Shown one piece after another: positions 29,537 to 38,356 of a DNA stretch of 41,543 bases. The stretch covers positions 1 through 41,543 of IMG/VR virus record IMGVR_UViG_3300046533_001145. One strand, written 5' to 3'. Every line of letters begins with the position of its first letter. Position 1 is the stretch's first letter. The stretch is from a virus. The notes under the pieces are model-generated. The model ran no database searches. It was not told the origin of the DNA and saw nothing but the letters and a program-made list of their open reading frames with translations. The translations under genes and the position numbers were made by a program.

Positions 29537-32196
29537 GCATCGTCGCCGAGGACGTAACGATAGATCCGGTGACCGAGGACCCGAGCCTCGTCCCGCTCGA
29601 CCTGGTCGGGACCAATCCCTCGTGGGGCATCTACCTGCTCGGCCACGAGTACCCGCCGCCCGAGCTGACGACGCAGACCGCCGGCGGCGCCGATACCGAA
29701 GGCGACCCGGTCGTGCAGTCGAAGTACGGCAACCGGACGATCACCGTGCGGGTGCGCGTCTTCGAGCCGAGCGACCCGGCGGCGACGAACCTGATCCCGA
29801 ACCCGAGCGGCGAGCTGAACGCGACGGGATGGAGCACCTCATCGGCCGGCTACGCCGGCGTCACCCTGACCCGCGAAGCGCTGCCGAGCCTGATGTCGAC
29901 GCAGGGAAGCGACTTCGGCCTGCGGATGAAAGGCACCCACGAAGCGAGCGTCACCGAACGGTTCCTGGTCGCCGAGACCAAAAGCGGGGTCGAAGGCATC
30001 CCCGTGGTGGTCGGCACCACGTACACCTTCAGCTTCTACGGGTACTTCCCCGACCCGCCCGTGCGCACCGGCGGCAATACGAAATCCCTGTGGGTTTCGA
30101 TTCTTTGGTACACCGCCGCCGGCGCTGAAATCAGTCAGCCGATCAAAGAATATGCCGTAGCAGCAGGCGATTTCAGCCGCTACAGCGTGACCGCCGAAGC
30201 GCCGGCCACCGCCGCCTTCGCCAAAGTCCGGGTCTCCTGCGACTCCAACGTCAGCGGCGACACGATTGATATGTGGATCGACCGGACGCAGTTCGAGGCC
30301 GCCGCCGCGCCGACGGCCTACCTCGATGGCGACACGCCTGGCTGCGACTGGTCCGGCGCCCGTCACGCGACCGCCTCCACCCGACCGGCGCCCGACGGCA
30401 CGCGCTTCTCGCGCATCTACCGCGACCTCACCCGCAAGCTCGACCGGATCAAGCGGCAGAAGTCGGGCACCCTGCGCCGCATCGCGCCCGGCTTCAAAAC
30501 CGGGGTGTACGACCTGCGCTCGGCGAAGGTGATCGACGCCCCGCAGGGGATCGACATCGGCATGAAACGGGCCGAGGTCGGTCTCAGCTTCGAGGCCGAC
30601 CCCGGCTGCCGTACCGCCGAGGTGCAGATCGGCGGCACCCGCGAAGAGCTCGTCCTGCCCGCGCTCTCCTTCCTCGCCGAAGAAGTGCCGGGCGAGCTCG
30701 AGGCGCTCGGCCGCCTGGTGGTCGAAGAGAAACAGGCGCAGGCGCAGGGCGCGTGCTACTGGGGCTTGCAGTTCGACACCTACAGCTCCTCGGTCGACGC
30801 CGAACTCTTCTACGAGGCCGAGTCCCGCACGCCGCTCGGCACGGCCGCGCTCGAATCCCGCGCCGGCGCCTCGGGCGGCGGCAACAACACGATCAAACAC
30901 GCGAACCTCGTCGCCGCCTACCAGGGAATTATGTCGACGCAGAAAGCCGCCGCCGGGAACCACCTCGCCCACTTCGGCAGCTACCGGGTGCTCGCTCGGA
31001 TGCAGCGCCCGACGACGAACACCGGGCAGGTCGCGGTCAAGTTCGTGTGGACCGACGGGGACTTCGTGAAGACGACCGAAAACGAAGAGGTGATCTTCCC
31101 CGAGGAAGACCATCAGGGGATGTGGCAACTGGTCGACCTCGGGATGATCGACATCGACAAGGTGCCGAGCGGCTCAACGCAGCGGTGGGAGGGGCGCGTC
31201 CTCGCCAAATCCACGGTCGCCGGCGACGACATCTACATCGACTTCCTGATGCTGGTCCCGGCCGAGCGCTCGGGGAAGACGGTCGCCTCGAGCGAACCGG
31301 CGCCGGTGACCTCGCTCGGCGCGCTCGACCTCTTCAACCAGGGCGCCGGCGCGCTGACTGGGAAAAGCGCAGAAATCGGTGGCGCCTACACCGGCGCCGG
31401 CGACGTTGACGACTTCACGGTCACCGGCGCCGGGCAGGCGCAGCGTGTGGCGGTCTCCGATGCGGCAGGCATCGGGCGTTACTGCTTCCTCGCCACCACG
31501 AGCTATACCGACGTGGCCGTCAAGCTCCGCATCGGGCTCGGTCTCGAAAGCGGATTCGCGGCGCGCGCCGGCTTCGTCGTCCGCTACATCGACGTGAACA
31601 ATTGGGTTGCCTTCGCGCCCTACTACCAGACGATTGTCCCGCCGGGCGGCATCCCGTGGAAACTGAAACTCGAGCAGAAAGTCGCGGGGGTCCGCTCGAC
31701 CCTCGCCAAGATCGCCTTCACGCCGGGGTCGGCAGCGGCCATCGACCTGCAGCTCATCGCCCTCTCTACCGGCGATTGGCGAATCGGCGCCGAAGGCTTG
31801 TGGATCGCCTCGGGCAACGCCGCCGCGCTGGGCGCCGCCGGCGCCCTGAAAGAAGGCAAGGTCGGCCTATGGGATGAGAAGACCGCTGCCAATGCCGAGA
31901 CCCGCACCTTCGACAACTTCGAAGCATGGGTGCCGAGTATCGACCGGGCGCTCTACCCGAGCCGGACGCTCGAGCTGCGCAGCGACCGTATCCGCCGGCA
32001 GGACGTGGCCGGCACCACGTGGGGCAAGCCGCCGTATCAGGGCGACTATCTGCTGATCCCGCCGGCCGGACCGGAGAAGGCGTCCTCTCGCTTCATCGTC
32101 AAGGACTCGCGCGATCCCGAAGCCGACGAAGGGATAGACGACACCGCCGCCAAACTCTTCGCCACGCCTCGCTACCTGATTCAGCCGCCCGCGTGA
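29533..32196 (+). CDS. Tail-tip (distal tail) protein with two carbohydrate-binding-type domains
   Basis: 887 residues. The first ~80 fit a distal tail core. About 85-285 resemble a CBM4/9-type jelly roll (NLIPNPSGELNATGWSTSSA; FAKVRVSCDSNVSGDTIDMW; AYLDGDTPGCDWSGARHA). About 590-800 resemble a concanavalin/LamG-like sandwich (AGFVVRYIDVNNWVAFAPYY; VGLWDEKTAANAETRTFDNF). These should attach the tail to surface glycans. It overlaps the tape measure by ATGA. No catalytic glycosidase motif is visible. Confidence 0.8.
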   Translation: MSIVAEDVTIDPVTEDPSLVPLDLVGTNPSWGIYLLGHEYPPPELTTQTAGGADTEGDPVVQSKYGNRTITVRVRVFEPSDPAATNLIPNPSGELNATGWSTSSAGYAGVTLTREALPSLMSTQGSDFGLRMKGTHEASVTERFLVAETKSGVEGIPVVVGTTYTFSFYGYFPDPPVRTGGNTKSLWVSILWYTAAGAEISQPIKEYAVAAGDFSRYSVTAEAPATAAFAKVRVSCDSNVSGDTIDMWIDRTQFEAAAAPTAYLDGDTPGCDWSGARHATASTRPAPDGTRFSRIYRDLTRKLDRIKRQKSGTLRRIAPGFKTGVYDLRSAKVIDAPQGIDIGMKRAEVGLSFEADPGCRTAEVQIGGTREELVLPALSFLAEEVPGELEALGRLVVEEKQAQAQGACYWGLQFDTYSSSVDAELFYEAESRTPLGTAALESRAGASGGGNNTIKHANLVAAYQGIMSTQKAAAGNHLAHFGSYRVLARMQRPTTNTGQVAVKFVWTDGDFVKTTENEEVIFPEEDHQGMWQLVDLGMIDIDKVPSGSTQRWEGRVLAKSTVAGDDIYIDFLMLVPAERSGKTVASSEPAPVTSLGALDLFNQGAGALTGKSAEIGGAYTGAGDVDDFTVTGAGQAQRVAVSDAAGIGRYCFLATTSYTDVAVKLRIGLGLESGFAARAGFVVRYIDVNNWVAFAPYYQTIVPPGGIPWKLKLEQKVAGVRSTLAKIAFTPGSAAAIDLQLIALSTGDWRIGAEGLWIASGNAAALGAAGALKEGKVGLWDEKTAANAETRTFDNFEAWVPSIDRALYPSRTLELRSDRIRRQDVAGTTWGKPPYQGDYLLIPPAGPEKASSRFIVKDSRDPEADEGIDDTAAKLFATPRYLIQPPA

Positions 32197-33881
32197 TCGC
32201 CGATCCCGAGACAGACCTCGCGCTTTCGCTGCTCAACCCTGACGGCACGGTCGGCTCGAGGTGGGGCGCGGATGAGGGCAGCGTCGGCGATGTGCCTCGG
32301 GGGCTCGGCTTCACCACCTCGGACCCGGGCGGCTTCAAAGACGCGAACCTCGCCCTCGCGCGCGACATAAACGTCGACTGGCCGGACCTCGATCTTCTGC
32401 GGGCACTCCGCATCTATGGGCGCGGGCAGCGCACGGCATGGGAGGGACGCCTTCACGAGACCCCGCGCCACCACGCCGAGGACTTCTCGATCAACCCCGG
32501 CGCCGTCGGCCACGTCGCCCGGCTCGATGATGATCCGAGCTTCGCCGAGCTCTACATCGACGCCGACTTGAGCAAATGGGGCGAGCCGTCGAGCGCAAGG
32601 AAGGTGGGCATTCTGGGGGCGGTCTTCGGCGGCCGGCCGTACCAGTACGAGCAGGAGTTCAACGCTTCAACGGACGACAGCACCTACGGCGCCGGCGTCT
32701 TCGCGCGCCTCGGCAACGTCGCAGCGGGGACGACGCCGTTCGGCGAGATGGTCTATTACGGCGGCGGTCCGGACATCGGCAAGGTCCGCCACGACTACAG
32801 AGTTTTCGCCGGCCTCGCCGAAGACGCGAATATGGACGACCGCATCTACCTCGCCGGCGACGATGCTTTCGCGACCCTCGTTGACGCCGGCGCCTCGGGC
32901 AAACAGGCGACGGCCCTCAACAAAACCGTTGAAGCCGCCGGCGCCGGCCGCAAGTACGCGGAGGTCTCGAGCGCCTACCTCGCGGTGCTCGCCGCCGGGA
33001 ACTTCGGCAACACCCGCGCCTGGCTCAACCTGAAAGTCATCGGTCGCCACGGCCTGACCGAGCGCGGCGTGTTCCCGGCCATCGGCTTCTACGGCTCCGA
33101 CGTGGTCACCGACATCGTCAAGCGGGTCGCGCCCGACCTCAACTACAGCACCGGGCCCGATGGGTCGATTGTCGATTCGACCTTCGCCATCCCGCACCTC
33201 ACCTTCCCCGAAGGCGTCAAAGGGTCGGACGCGATCCTCGGCGTCAACGCCTTCCATCAGCGCTCGTGGGGCGTCTACGACGACAAAACCTTCTTCTGGC
33301 GGCCGGCGACCAGCTACCGGAAACGCTGGCGCATCCGCCGCTCGAAGGGCCACGGCGTCGACCTGCTCGGACCGCAAGCCGAGGATGCGATCAACGGCGT
33401 CGTCGTGACTTTCACCGATCCGAGCGGGATCACCCGCGTGGTCGGGCCGCCTGAATGCAGGACGGCATTCGCCACGTCCGAATTCCTCGCCGACCCGAGC
33501 CCGAGCAACCCGGTGAACCTCGCCGGGATCACGCGCAAGTGGGGCGAACTCAAGCTCGGCTTCATCACCACGACCGCCGGCGCGATCCAGGTCGGCGCCG
33601 CGTGGCTGCAGGAGAAACTTACGAGCGCCTCCTCGAGGGGCTCGGTCGTGGTCAGCGGCCTGGTCGAAGACGACGCGACCGGAACGCTCTATCCGTCGTG
33701 GGCGATGCGGGCCGGCGACTCTGCCGTCGTCACCGATGGGGACAATGTCGAGCGGGGCATCATCGAGACCACCTACGACCATGACTCCCGCACCTGCACA
33801 TGCAATCTCGACGCGACACCTCACAAGGTGGAGGCGCTGATGGAACGCATGGGGATCGTCCTCACCGGGGTGGTGGATTAG
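32193..33881 (+). CDS. Minor tail / tail-associated baseplate protein
   Basis: 562 residues, GTG start overlapping the previous stop (GTGA). Beta-rich throughout, with RIYGRGQRTAWEGRLHETPR near the N-terminus (hub-like 'G.v.WeGrl...'), and FRSW-type HQRSWGVYDDKTFFWRPATS in the second half. This arrangement is common to the minor tail protein following the Dit-type protein in actinobacteriophages. Specific function (hub or receptor binding) cannot be decided. Confidence 0.72.
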   Translation: MIADPETDLALSLLNPDGTVGSRWGADEGSVGDVPRGLGFTTSDPGGFKDANLALARDINVDWPDLDLLRALRIYGRGQRTAWEGRLHETPRHHAEDFSINPGAVGHVARLDDDPSFAELYIDADLSKWGEPSSARKVGILGAVFGGRPYQYEQEFNASTDDSTYGAGVFARLGNVAAGTTPFGEMVYYGGGPDIGKVRHDYRVFAGLAEDANMDDRIYLAGDDAFATLVDAGASGKQATALNKTVEAAGAGRKYAEVSSAYLAVLAAGNFGNTRAWLNLKVIGRHGLTERGVFPAIGFYGSDVVTDIVKRVAPDLNYSTGPDGSIVDSTFAIPHLTFPEGVKGSDAILGVNAFHQRSWGVYDDKTFFWRPATSYRKRWRIRRSKGHGVDLLGPQAEDAINGVVVTFTDPSGITRVVGPPECRTAFATSEFLADPSPSNPVNLAGITRKWGELKLGFITTTAGAIQVGAAWLQEKLTSASSRGSVVVSGLVEDDATGTLYPSWAMRAGDSAVVTDGDNVERGIIETTYDHDSRTCTCNLDATPHKVEALMERMGIVLTGVVD

Positions 33882-34166
33882 GTGCCGGGGGAAACAATCG
33901 ACTGGCGCGTGAGTCAGGCCGAGCGCGACATCGAGACTCTCTACACCCGCACCGGGCCCGTCGGCGAGCATGAGCGCCGCCTCGAAACCGTCGAGGAATC
34001 CCAGAAGACCGCGATCCAGCAGCGCAGCGAGGACCGGACGGAATTCCTCTCGGAGATAAAAGAGCTGCGGCGGACCATCATTCAGGCCACGCTTGCAATC
34101 CTGGTCGCGATGATCGCGGCCATCGTGACGTTCTCCCAGATCGCCGGCAGCGGAGCGCACCCGTGA
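33882..34166 (+). CDS. XhlA-like membrane protein (putative holin/lysis)
   Basis: 94 residues, GTG start one base after the tail protein stop. Residues about 15-62 are a coiled coil (RDIETLYTRTGPVGEHERRL; SEDRTEFLSEIKELRRTIIQ) and 66-88 a membrane helix (ATLAILVAMIAAIVTF). Coiled coil followed by a C-terminal transmembrane helix is the haemolysin XhlA-like design. First of the lysis genes; overlaps the next gene by GTGA. Confidence 0.7.
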   Translation: MPGETIDWRVSQAERDIETLYTRTGPVGEHERRLETVEESQKTAIQQRSEDRTEFLSEIKELRRTIIQATLAILVAMIAAIVTFSQIAGSGAHP

Positions 34167-34882
34167 CCTCGGAGAAGACGAAGCACGCGACCTTCATCGT
34201 CCGCGTCGTCGTCCTCGGGATCATCGGCCTGATCGGGCTGCTGACCTTCACCGCGATCACCGCCGTGAAGAGCATCCAGACCCGCGAAGACGTGAAGGAA
34301 TCGCAGCGCTTCGATCCCTGCGTGTCGCTCTCGGAGGCGGTCGCCCACACGGCCGCGCCGTCGCACATCGCCGAGCTGACCATCGACTGCAAGCTCTTCC
34401 TCAACGGCCTCGCCCCGCTCGTGACGAGGAAGCTCGCCTGCGCCTTCATCCACAAGGGCGGCTACGTGTGCCCGGCGCCCGAGCGCAAGCGCACCGCAGG
34501 AGGGCAGAGCGGCGGGCAGGAGCGCGCCGGGCCCGTCCTCGGCCCGAGCCTACCCTCGGCCCTCGCCGGCCCTACAGCGGCGCCAGAAGCCGCAGGCGGC
34601 GGCGGTAGCGGCGGCGGCGCAGGCCACGGCGGCGGCCATCAGCCGAGCTCACCGCCCTCGAGCGGTGGCGGTGGCGGCCACCACCATGCGCCGCACCACC
34701 ACCATCCCTCGCCGGCGCCCGCTCCGACGCCGGCGCCAACCCCGGCACCCGAACCGGCACCGGCGCCCGCGCCGGGCCCGGGCAACTCTGAGAACACGCC
34801 GGCGCCGGTGCATCCCTCGGTCGAAGTCTGCGTGCGTAACCCGCTGATCCCGGCCTGCGTGTCGGCCGACGCCGGGCTCTAG
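34163..34882 (+). CDS. Membrane-anchored Pro/His-rich lysis-region protein
   Basis: 239 residues, GTG start. A membrane helix at about 11-34 (FIVRVVVLGIIGLIGLLTFT) is followed by a ~65-residue helical domain with four cysteines. A long Gly/Ser linker, HHHAPHHHH and PAPAPTPAPTPAPEPAPAPA stretch, and a final CVRNPLIPAC follow. The Pro-rich stalk would span a cell envelope, as in membrane-anchored lysis or spanin-like factors, but no lysis family is recognised. It resembles the small Pro/His-rich protein at 744-1079 in composition. Confidence 0.65.
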   Translation: MTSEKTKHATFIVRVVVLGIIGLIGLLTFTAITAVKSIQTREDVKESQRFDPCVSLSEAVAHTAAPSHIAELTIDCKLFLNGLAPLVTRKLACAFIHKGGYVCPAPERKRTAGGQSGGQERAGPVLGPSLPSALAGPTAAPEAAGGGGSGGGAGHGGGHQPSSPPSSGGGGGHHHAPHHHHPSPAPAPTPAPTPAPEPAPAPAPGPGNSENTPAPVHPSVEVCVRNPLIPACVSADAGL

Positions 34883-34894
34883 CGTCGGGGCGCT

Positions 34895-34910
34895 GCTCTA
34901 GGGTTCCGCT
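34895..34910 (+). promoter_or_regulatory. Promoter-like TAGGGT before the endolysin gene
   Basis: GCTCTAGGGTTCCGC (TAGGGT at 34899-34904) precedes the endolysin ATG by ten bases and is shared with GCGCTACGGTTCCGC at 14718-14732 before the WbqC-like gene. Both could be promoters with a TANNGT -10; no -35 is visible and the leader would be very short. Confidence 0.35.
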
Positions 34911-34913
34911 TCG

Positions 34914-35477
34914 ATGAGCCTTCGCTCACAAGAGCGCGCGGCGAAGCGCAAGCAGAAGCGCGAACTCGCCCGCCGCCGCCGCGCCTACGAGCACGAGCAC
35001 TTCAAGCTCGCCGCCCGCCTCGGCATCGCCGCCCGCCGCCTCAAGCAGAAGGCGCAGACCATCCACAAGCGCCGCGTCGGGGACTTCCACGTCGGGATGC
35101 TCGACGGCCACCCGGCCAACATCGCCGACCAGGTCAAGCGCTTCATCGCTCTCGCCTACCGCTTCGGCGCCGAGAAGGGCTATCTCGTCACCGTCACCGC
35201 GACGACCGACGGGACGCACGCGACCGGCTCCTACCACTACATCATCGTCAGCCGCAACGAGAAGGGATGGGCGGTCGACCTGATCTTCGCGACCGTCGGG
35301 CAGATGGAAGAGTTCCAAGAGTGGGCGGACGACCGCTCCGAGCACGGCGACCTTGACTGGTTCGAGTTCTTCGGGCCCGCCGACTTCTACGTCAAGGACG
35401 GGACGCGGATCGTCGGCCACTTCCCCGACCACGGCGACCACCTGCACGGCGCACCGAAGCCGAGCTACCGCCGATGA
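34914..35477 (+). CDS. Endolysin: M15-type (D-Ala-D-Ala carboxypeptidase-like) peptidase
   Basis: 187 residues. A basic N-terminal helix precedes the catalytic region: THATGSYHYIIVSRNEKGWA then VDLIF gives the His (102 or 108) and Asp122 of the M15 zinc site, and HGDHLHG supplies H176-x-H178. These resemble VanX/VanY-type and phage L-Ala-D-Glu peptidases that cut peptidoglycan stems. No wall-binding domain is visible. It overlaps the transglycosylase by four bases, so both enzymes are co-translated. Confidence 0.78.
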   Translation: MSLRSQERAAKRKQKRELARRRRAYEHEHFKLAARLGIAARRLKQKAQTIHKRRVGDFHVGMLDGHPANIADQVKRFIALAYRFGAEKGYLVTVTATTDGTHATGSYHYIIVSRNEKGWAVDLIFATVGQMEEFQEWADDRSEHGDLDWFEFFGPADFYVKDGTRIVGHFPDHGDHLHGAPKPSYRR

Positions 35478-35995
35478 AGCGCCAACGCCTCTACAGCCGC
35501 CGGGCGCTGCGCCGCGTCGCGAAGCGGGCGACCGAGGCCGGCGTGCCGAAGGCCATCGCGCTCGACATCGCGCAGGCGTGCCGCAAGTACCACCTGCGCT
35601 ATGCCCTCGCCTTCGCGATGTTCGATCAGGAGTCCAACTTCAAGCTGATCTACGGCCACGACGCCGGCGGCGGCCACGCCGGCGAGAGGGTGACGAAGGC
35701 CAACTACGCCGCCTTCCGCGCCGAACTCATCGCCCGCCACGGCGGCGGCGCGAACGGCGTCGGCCTCGGGCAGATCACCTTCTGGACGTACATCCGCGAT
35801 CACATCGGACTGTGGAAGCCTCGCGTCGAGGTCTTCCTCGCGACCTCCATCCTCGCCGACCTGGTACACCGGCTCGGCGAGGAACGCGGGACCGGCGCCT
35901 ACAACGGCGGCGAGGGCAACCCGAACTATGTCTATGCCCGCGAGGTGCTCGAGCGGGCCCACAAGTGGCGGCCGATCCTGGCCGGGAAGGAGTAA
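35474..35995 (+). CDS. Lytic transglycosylase-like endolysin
   Basis: 173 residues. LAFAMFDQESNFKLIYGHDA gives the catalytic Glu53 in the E-S-x-F motif of SLT/goose-type lysozymes. GVGLGQITFW is the GLGQ substrate-binding motif, and TGAYNGGEGNPNYV is the AYNgG...Y motif. It cleaves glycan strands. With the M15 peptidase it forms a two-enzyme lysin pair. A basic N-terminal helix may bind the wall or membrane. Confidence 0.82.
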   Translation: MKRQRLYSRRALRRVAKRATEAGVPKAIALDIAQACRKYHLRYALAFAMFDQESNFKLIYGHDAGGGHAGERVTKANYAAFRAELIARHGGGANGVGLGQITFWTYIRDHIGLWKPRVEVFLATSILADLVHRLGEERGTGAYNGGEGNPNYVYAREVLERAHKWRPILAGKE

Positions 35996-35997
35996 CG

Positions 35998-36354
35998 ATG
36001 GCACGACTGCGACCACCGAAACCCGAGACCGAGACCGAGGCACCGAATAAGGGCGTCGCCACGCCGCTGCCCGACGAGCCCGCCGCGCCGCGCGATCCGG
36101 GCGTCGCGACGAACGGGGGCGGTCCGCCGATCCTCGCCACGATCACGAAGGCGATCACCTACCTGCTCGACCGCCTGCCGGTCGCCACGGTGCAGGCATA
36201 CGCCGGGATCGTCGTCGTGCTCTACGCCTACTTCACGGGGTCGATCAGCTTCATCGAAGCCGGCGCCTTCCTCGGGCTCAACGGCGTGGGCGCCGCCGCA
36301 GTCGGCAAGGTCCGCAACGAATCGGGCCGAGGCGTCAAGCAGCCTCGTCCGTAG
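35998..36354 (+). CDS. Holin-like membrane protein
   Basis: 118 residues, ATG behind GAAGGAGTAACG. After a Pro/Glu-rich start come LATITKAITYLLDRLPVATV, then QAYAGIVVVLYAYFTGSISF and IEAGAFLGLNGVGAAAVG: one clear helix and a second hydrophobic segment. Position last in the lysis cassette supports a holin or anti-holin. It overlaps the convergent leftward gene by 20 bases, ending the rightward block. Confidence 0.7.
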   Translation: MARLRPPKPETETEAPNKGVATPLPDEPAAPRDPGVATNGGGPPILATITKAITYLLDRLPVATVQAYAGIVVVLYAYFTGSISFIEAGAFLGLNGVGAAAVGKVRNESGRGVKQPRP

Positions 36355-36832
36355 GCTCCTCGCCGCGCCGCCGCATTTCTTCGCGCGCCGCGTTCGTGGC
36401 GGCGAGCACCTCGGCGCGCTGACCGCTCGGCGTCAGGCGCGTGTCGGCGGTGACCTCGAGCCACCCGCCTTCGAGCAGCTCCTTCACGCGCGGGCGGATC
36501 GTGTTCGGCGACATCCGCAGGTCGGCCGCGAGCTCGTCGCGGGTGCGGCCATAGTCGCCGTGGCGGGCGATGTGGGTCATGATCCGCCACCGCCCCTTGC
36601 CGGTGCGCGGGTAGGCGGCGATGGCTGCTTGCCTCGAGGTCTCCGACTCCCGCGCGAAGTGGCCGAGCGCCACGTCGTCGGCCTTGCCGGCGGCCGGCAC
36701 GATGAGGAAGTCCTCGCCGTGGCGGACCTCGAGCTCGCGCAGGGCGGTGGCGATTTCGCTGTAGTAGGCGTCGACCCGGTCGCGGCCGGCGCCGGCGGGC
36801 GGGCGGCGAAGGCGGCGGACGGGCCCGCTCAT
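36335..36832 (-). CDS. Winged-helix DNA-binding protein
   Basis: 165 residues. The start ATG at 36832 overlaps the previous stop. The C-terminal half is a winged-helix: RWRIMTHIARHGDYGRTRDE, then LAADLRMSPNTIRPRVKELL, EGGWLEVTADTRLTPSGQRA. It is the last gene of the leftward block and meets the rightward block tail-to-tail. A regulator of early/late expression is plausible. The N-terminal half (RVDAYYSEIATALRELEVRH) is a separate helical domain. Confidence 0.75.
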   Translation of the reverse strand: MSGPVRRLRRPPAGAGRDRVDAYYSEIATALRELEVRHGEDFLIVPAAGKADDVALGHFARESETSRQAAIAAYPRTGKGRWRIMTHIARHGDYGRTRDELAADLRMSPNTIRPRVKELLEGGWLEVTADTRLTPSGQRAEVLAATNAAREEMRRRGEEPTDEAA

Positions 36833-37260
36833 GCCGGGAACCCGTGCGGCCATCGCATCCGAACGGCGACGACCACCTCGTCGCCGAGGCGGGCGAGCCC
36901 GGTCACGATCTTGTAGGAGGAGCGCGAGAAGGCGACATCGACGGCGGTGTGCAGGCTGACTTTGACCATATGCAGGAGGAAGACGACCTCCTTCGGTCCC
37001 TCGAGCTGCTCGACCACGTCCTCGGCGCTGATCGCCGTCAGCCACGGGACCGGCTCGCCGTCGGGCGGCACCGCCTGGTCGGGGTCGTCTTCGGGCCGGT
37101 GTTCCTCGATGCCTCTCGGGACCGCTTTCGGCGGCTCCCACTTCGTGTCGATCACGAAGGCGCCGTAGTCGTGCTCGGATCGGTAGCTCATCGACACGAT
37201 CCCGGGCAGCTCGTCGGACATCGAGCGCAGGACGTGTTCGGTGTCGACGTAGCGGATCAC
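36829..37260 (-). CDS. Hypothetical protein
   Basis: 143 residues, GTG start overlapping the methyltransferase stop (GTGA) and ATGA overlap with the next gene. A middle segment WLTAISAEDVVEQLEGPKEV and VFLLHMVKVSLHTAVDVAFS is mixed alpha/beta, with RWPHGF at the end. No family recognised. The tight coupling to the methyltransferase and winged-helix genes suggests co-expression only. Confidence 0.65.
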   Translation of the reverse strand: MIRYVDTEHVLRSMSDELPGIVSMSYRSEHDYGAFVIDTKWEPPKAVPRGIEEHRPEDDPDQAVPPDGEPVPWLTAISAEDVVEQLEGPKEVVFLLHMVKVSLHTAVDVAFSRSSYKIVTGLARLGDEVVVAVRMRWPHGFPA

Positions 37261-38099
37261 GAGGAGACCAATCCGAAGAGCGCCCCGTGAGGCTCGAAGT
37301 TCATCCACACGGCCTCGGGTGCGGTGTGCTCGCCGTCGCCGTCGGCGCGCGGCGTCACCCGCCGTTGCACGTAGTCGGCTCGCTTCCACCCGGCGCCCTC
37401 GAGGCGCTCGACCTCGGCGCAGGGGTAGCCGCTCAGTAGGACATTGGCTTGTTCGAGGTCGAGCAGCGCGTCGACCAGGTCGCCCCATAGGTCGGGGTGA
37501 TTGTCGAAGCGATAGCCGCGCGTGTTCTCATCGTTGCGGCGGTGCTCGCCGGTGTAGGGCGGGTCGCAGTAGATCAGGCACTCGGGCAAATCCCATCGGC
37601 TAAGCATCGGGATCGCGTCCGCATTCTCGAGGGCCACACCGCGCAGGCGTGTCGCCGCGGCGACGATCTTCTCGGGCACGTTCTCCCACGTGCCGGGCTG
37701 CCACCGCCCTCGGCGGTCGGCGCGCAACGAAGGAGGCGACCAGGAATCCCCCCCCCTCGAGAAGGATTGGTCGATGGTCACGATCAGGCGCCGTGCCCGC
37801 TCGACGCCGCCGAGCTCCTCATCGAGGCCGGCGCGGCACTCGTGGAACTCGTCGCGCGAGTAGGGCGTCAGCTCGAGGGCGCGGGCGAGCTCGAGCGGTT
37901 CGTCGCGCACCACGTGCCAGAAGTTCGAGACCGCCCCATCGAGGTCATTGAGGGTCTCGCGCTGGACACGGGGCTTGTGGAAGAACACCGCCGCGCCGCC
38001 GGCGAAAGGCTCGAGGTAGACCTGATGCGAGGGCATCAGCGCGACGATGTCGGGCGCCATGCGCTGCTTGCCGCCGTAGTAGGTCAGCGGCGTCCTCAC
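37257..38099 (-). CDS. D12-class N6-adenine DNA methyltransferase (Dam-like)
   Basis: 280 residues, GTG start at 38099 overlapping the previous stop. TYYGGKQRMAPDIVALMP (6-23) and YLEPFAGGAAVFF (28-40) form the SAM-binding motifs X and I, and LIYCDPPYTGE contains catalytic DPPY (179-182). This is the D12/Dam order, methylating adenine in DNA. It probably protects phage DNA from restriction together with the ArdC-like protein. A C9 run on the plus strand (37748-37756, G9 in the gene) lies at codons about 115-117, a possible phase-variation tract. Confidence 0.9.
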   Translation of the reverse strand: MRTPLTYYGGKQRMAPDIVALMPSHQVYLEPFAGGAAVFFHKPRVQRETLNDLDGAVSNFWHVVRDEPLELARALELTPYSRDEFHECRAGLDEELGGVERARRLIVTIDQSFSRGGDSWSPPSLRADRRGRWQPGTWENVPEKIVAAATRLRGVALENADAIPMLSRWDLPECLIYCDPPYTGEHRRNDENTRGYRFDNHPDLWGDLVDALLDLEQANVLLSGYPCAEVERLEGAGWKRADYVQRRVTPRADGDGEHTAPEAVWMNFEPHGALFGLVSS

Positions 38100-38356
38100 T
38101 CGGCGAGCTCCCCGTCGGTGCCGCAGTAGGAGCAGGAGATAGAGGCGTCCCATTCGCTCGGCCGGTGAAAGGTCGCGTTGTAGTGGAAGGCCATCCACCG
38201 ATGCGGGATCACCGTCGGTTCCTCGGGGCAGTCTTCGAACTCGTAGGGCTCGTCGCCGGCGACACGTTCGGTCCCCTTGCAGCGGCACTCGCCGGTGTGC
38301 GTGACCTCGCGCCCCTTGCAGTCCTCGGCCGGGCACTCGACCTCAACCCATGCCAT
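38096..38356 (-). CDS. Zinc-binding hypothetical protein
   Basis: 86 residues. Seven cysteines in groups CPAEDCKG, ECRCKG, DCPE and CSYCGTD suggest two zinc knuckles around a beta core. The start ATG at 38356 overlaps the previous gene. It is translationally coupled to the methyltransferase and may be a partner or an independent nucleic-acid-binding protein; no evidence decides. Confidence 0.62.
   Translation of the reverse strand: MAWVEVECPAEDCKGREVTHTGECRCKGTERVAGDEPYEFEDCPEEPTVIPHRWMAFHYNATFHRPSEWDASISCSYCGTDGELAE

Noticed and set aside
34163-34882. Spanin assignment for the Pro-rich membrane protein
   Set aside because: Spanins belong to hosts with an outer membrane; the protein lacks an outer-membrane lipobox partner, and the rest of the genome points to a Gram-positive-type host.
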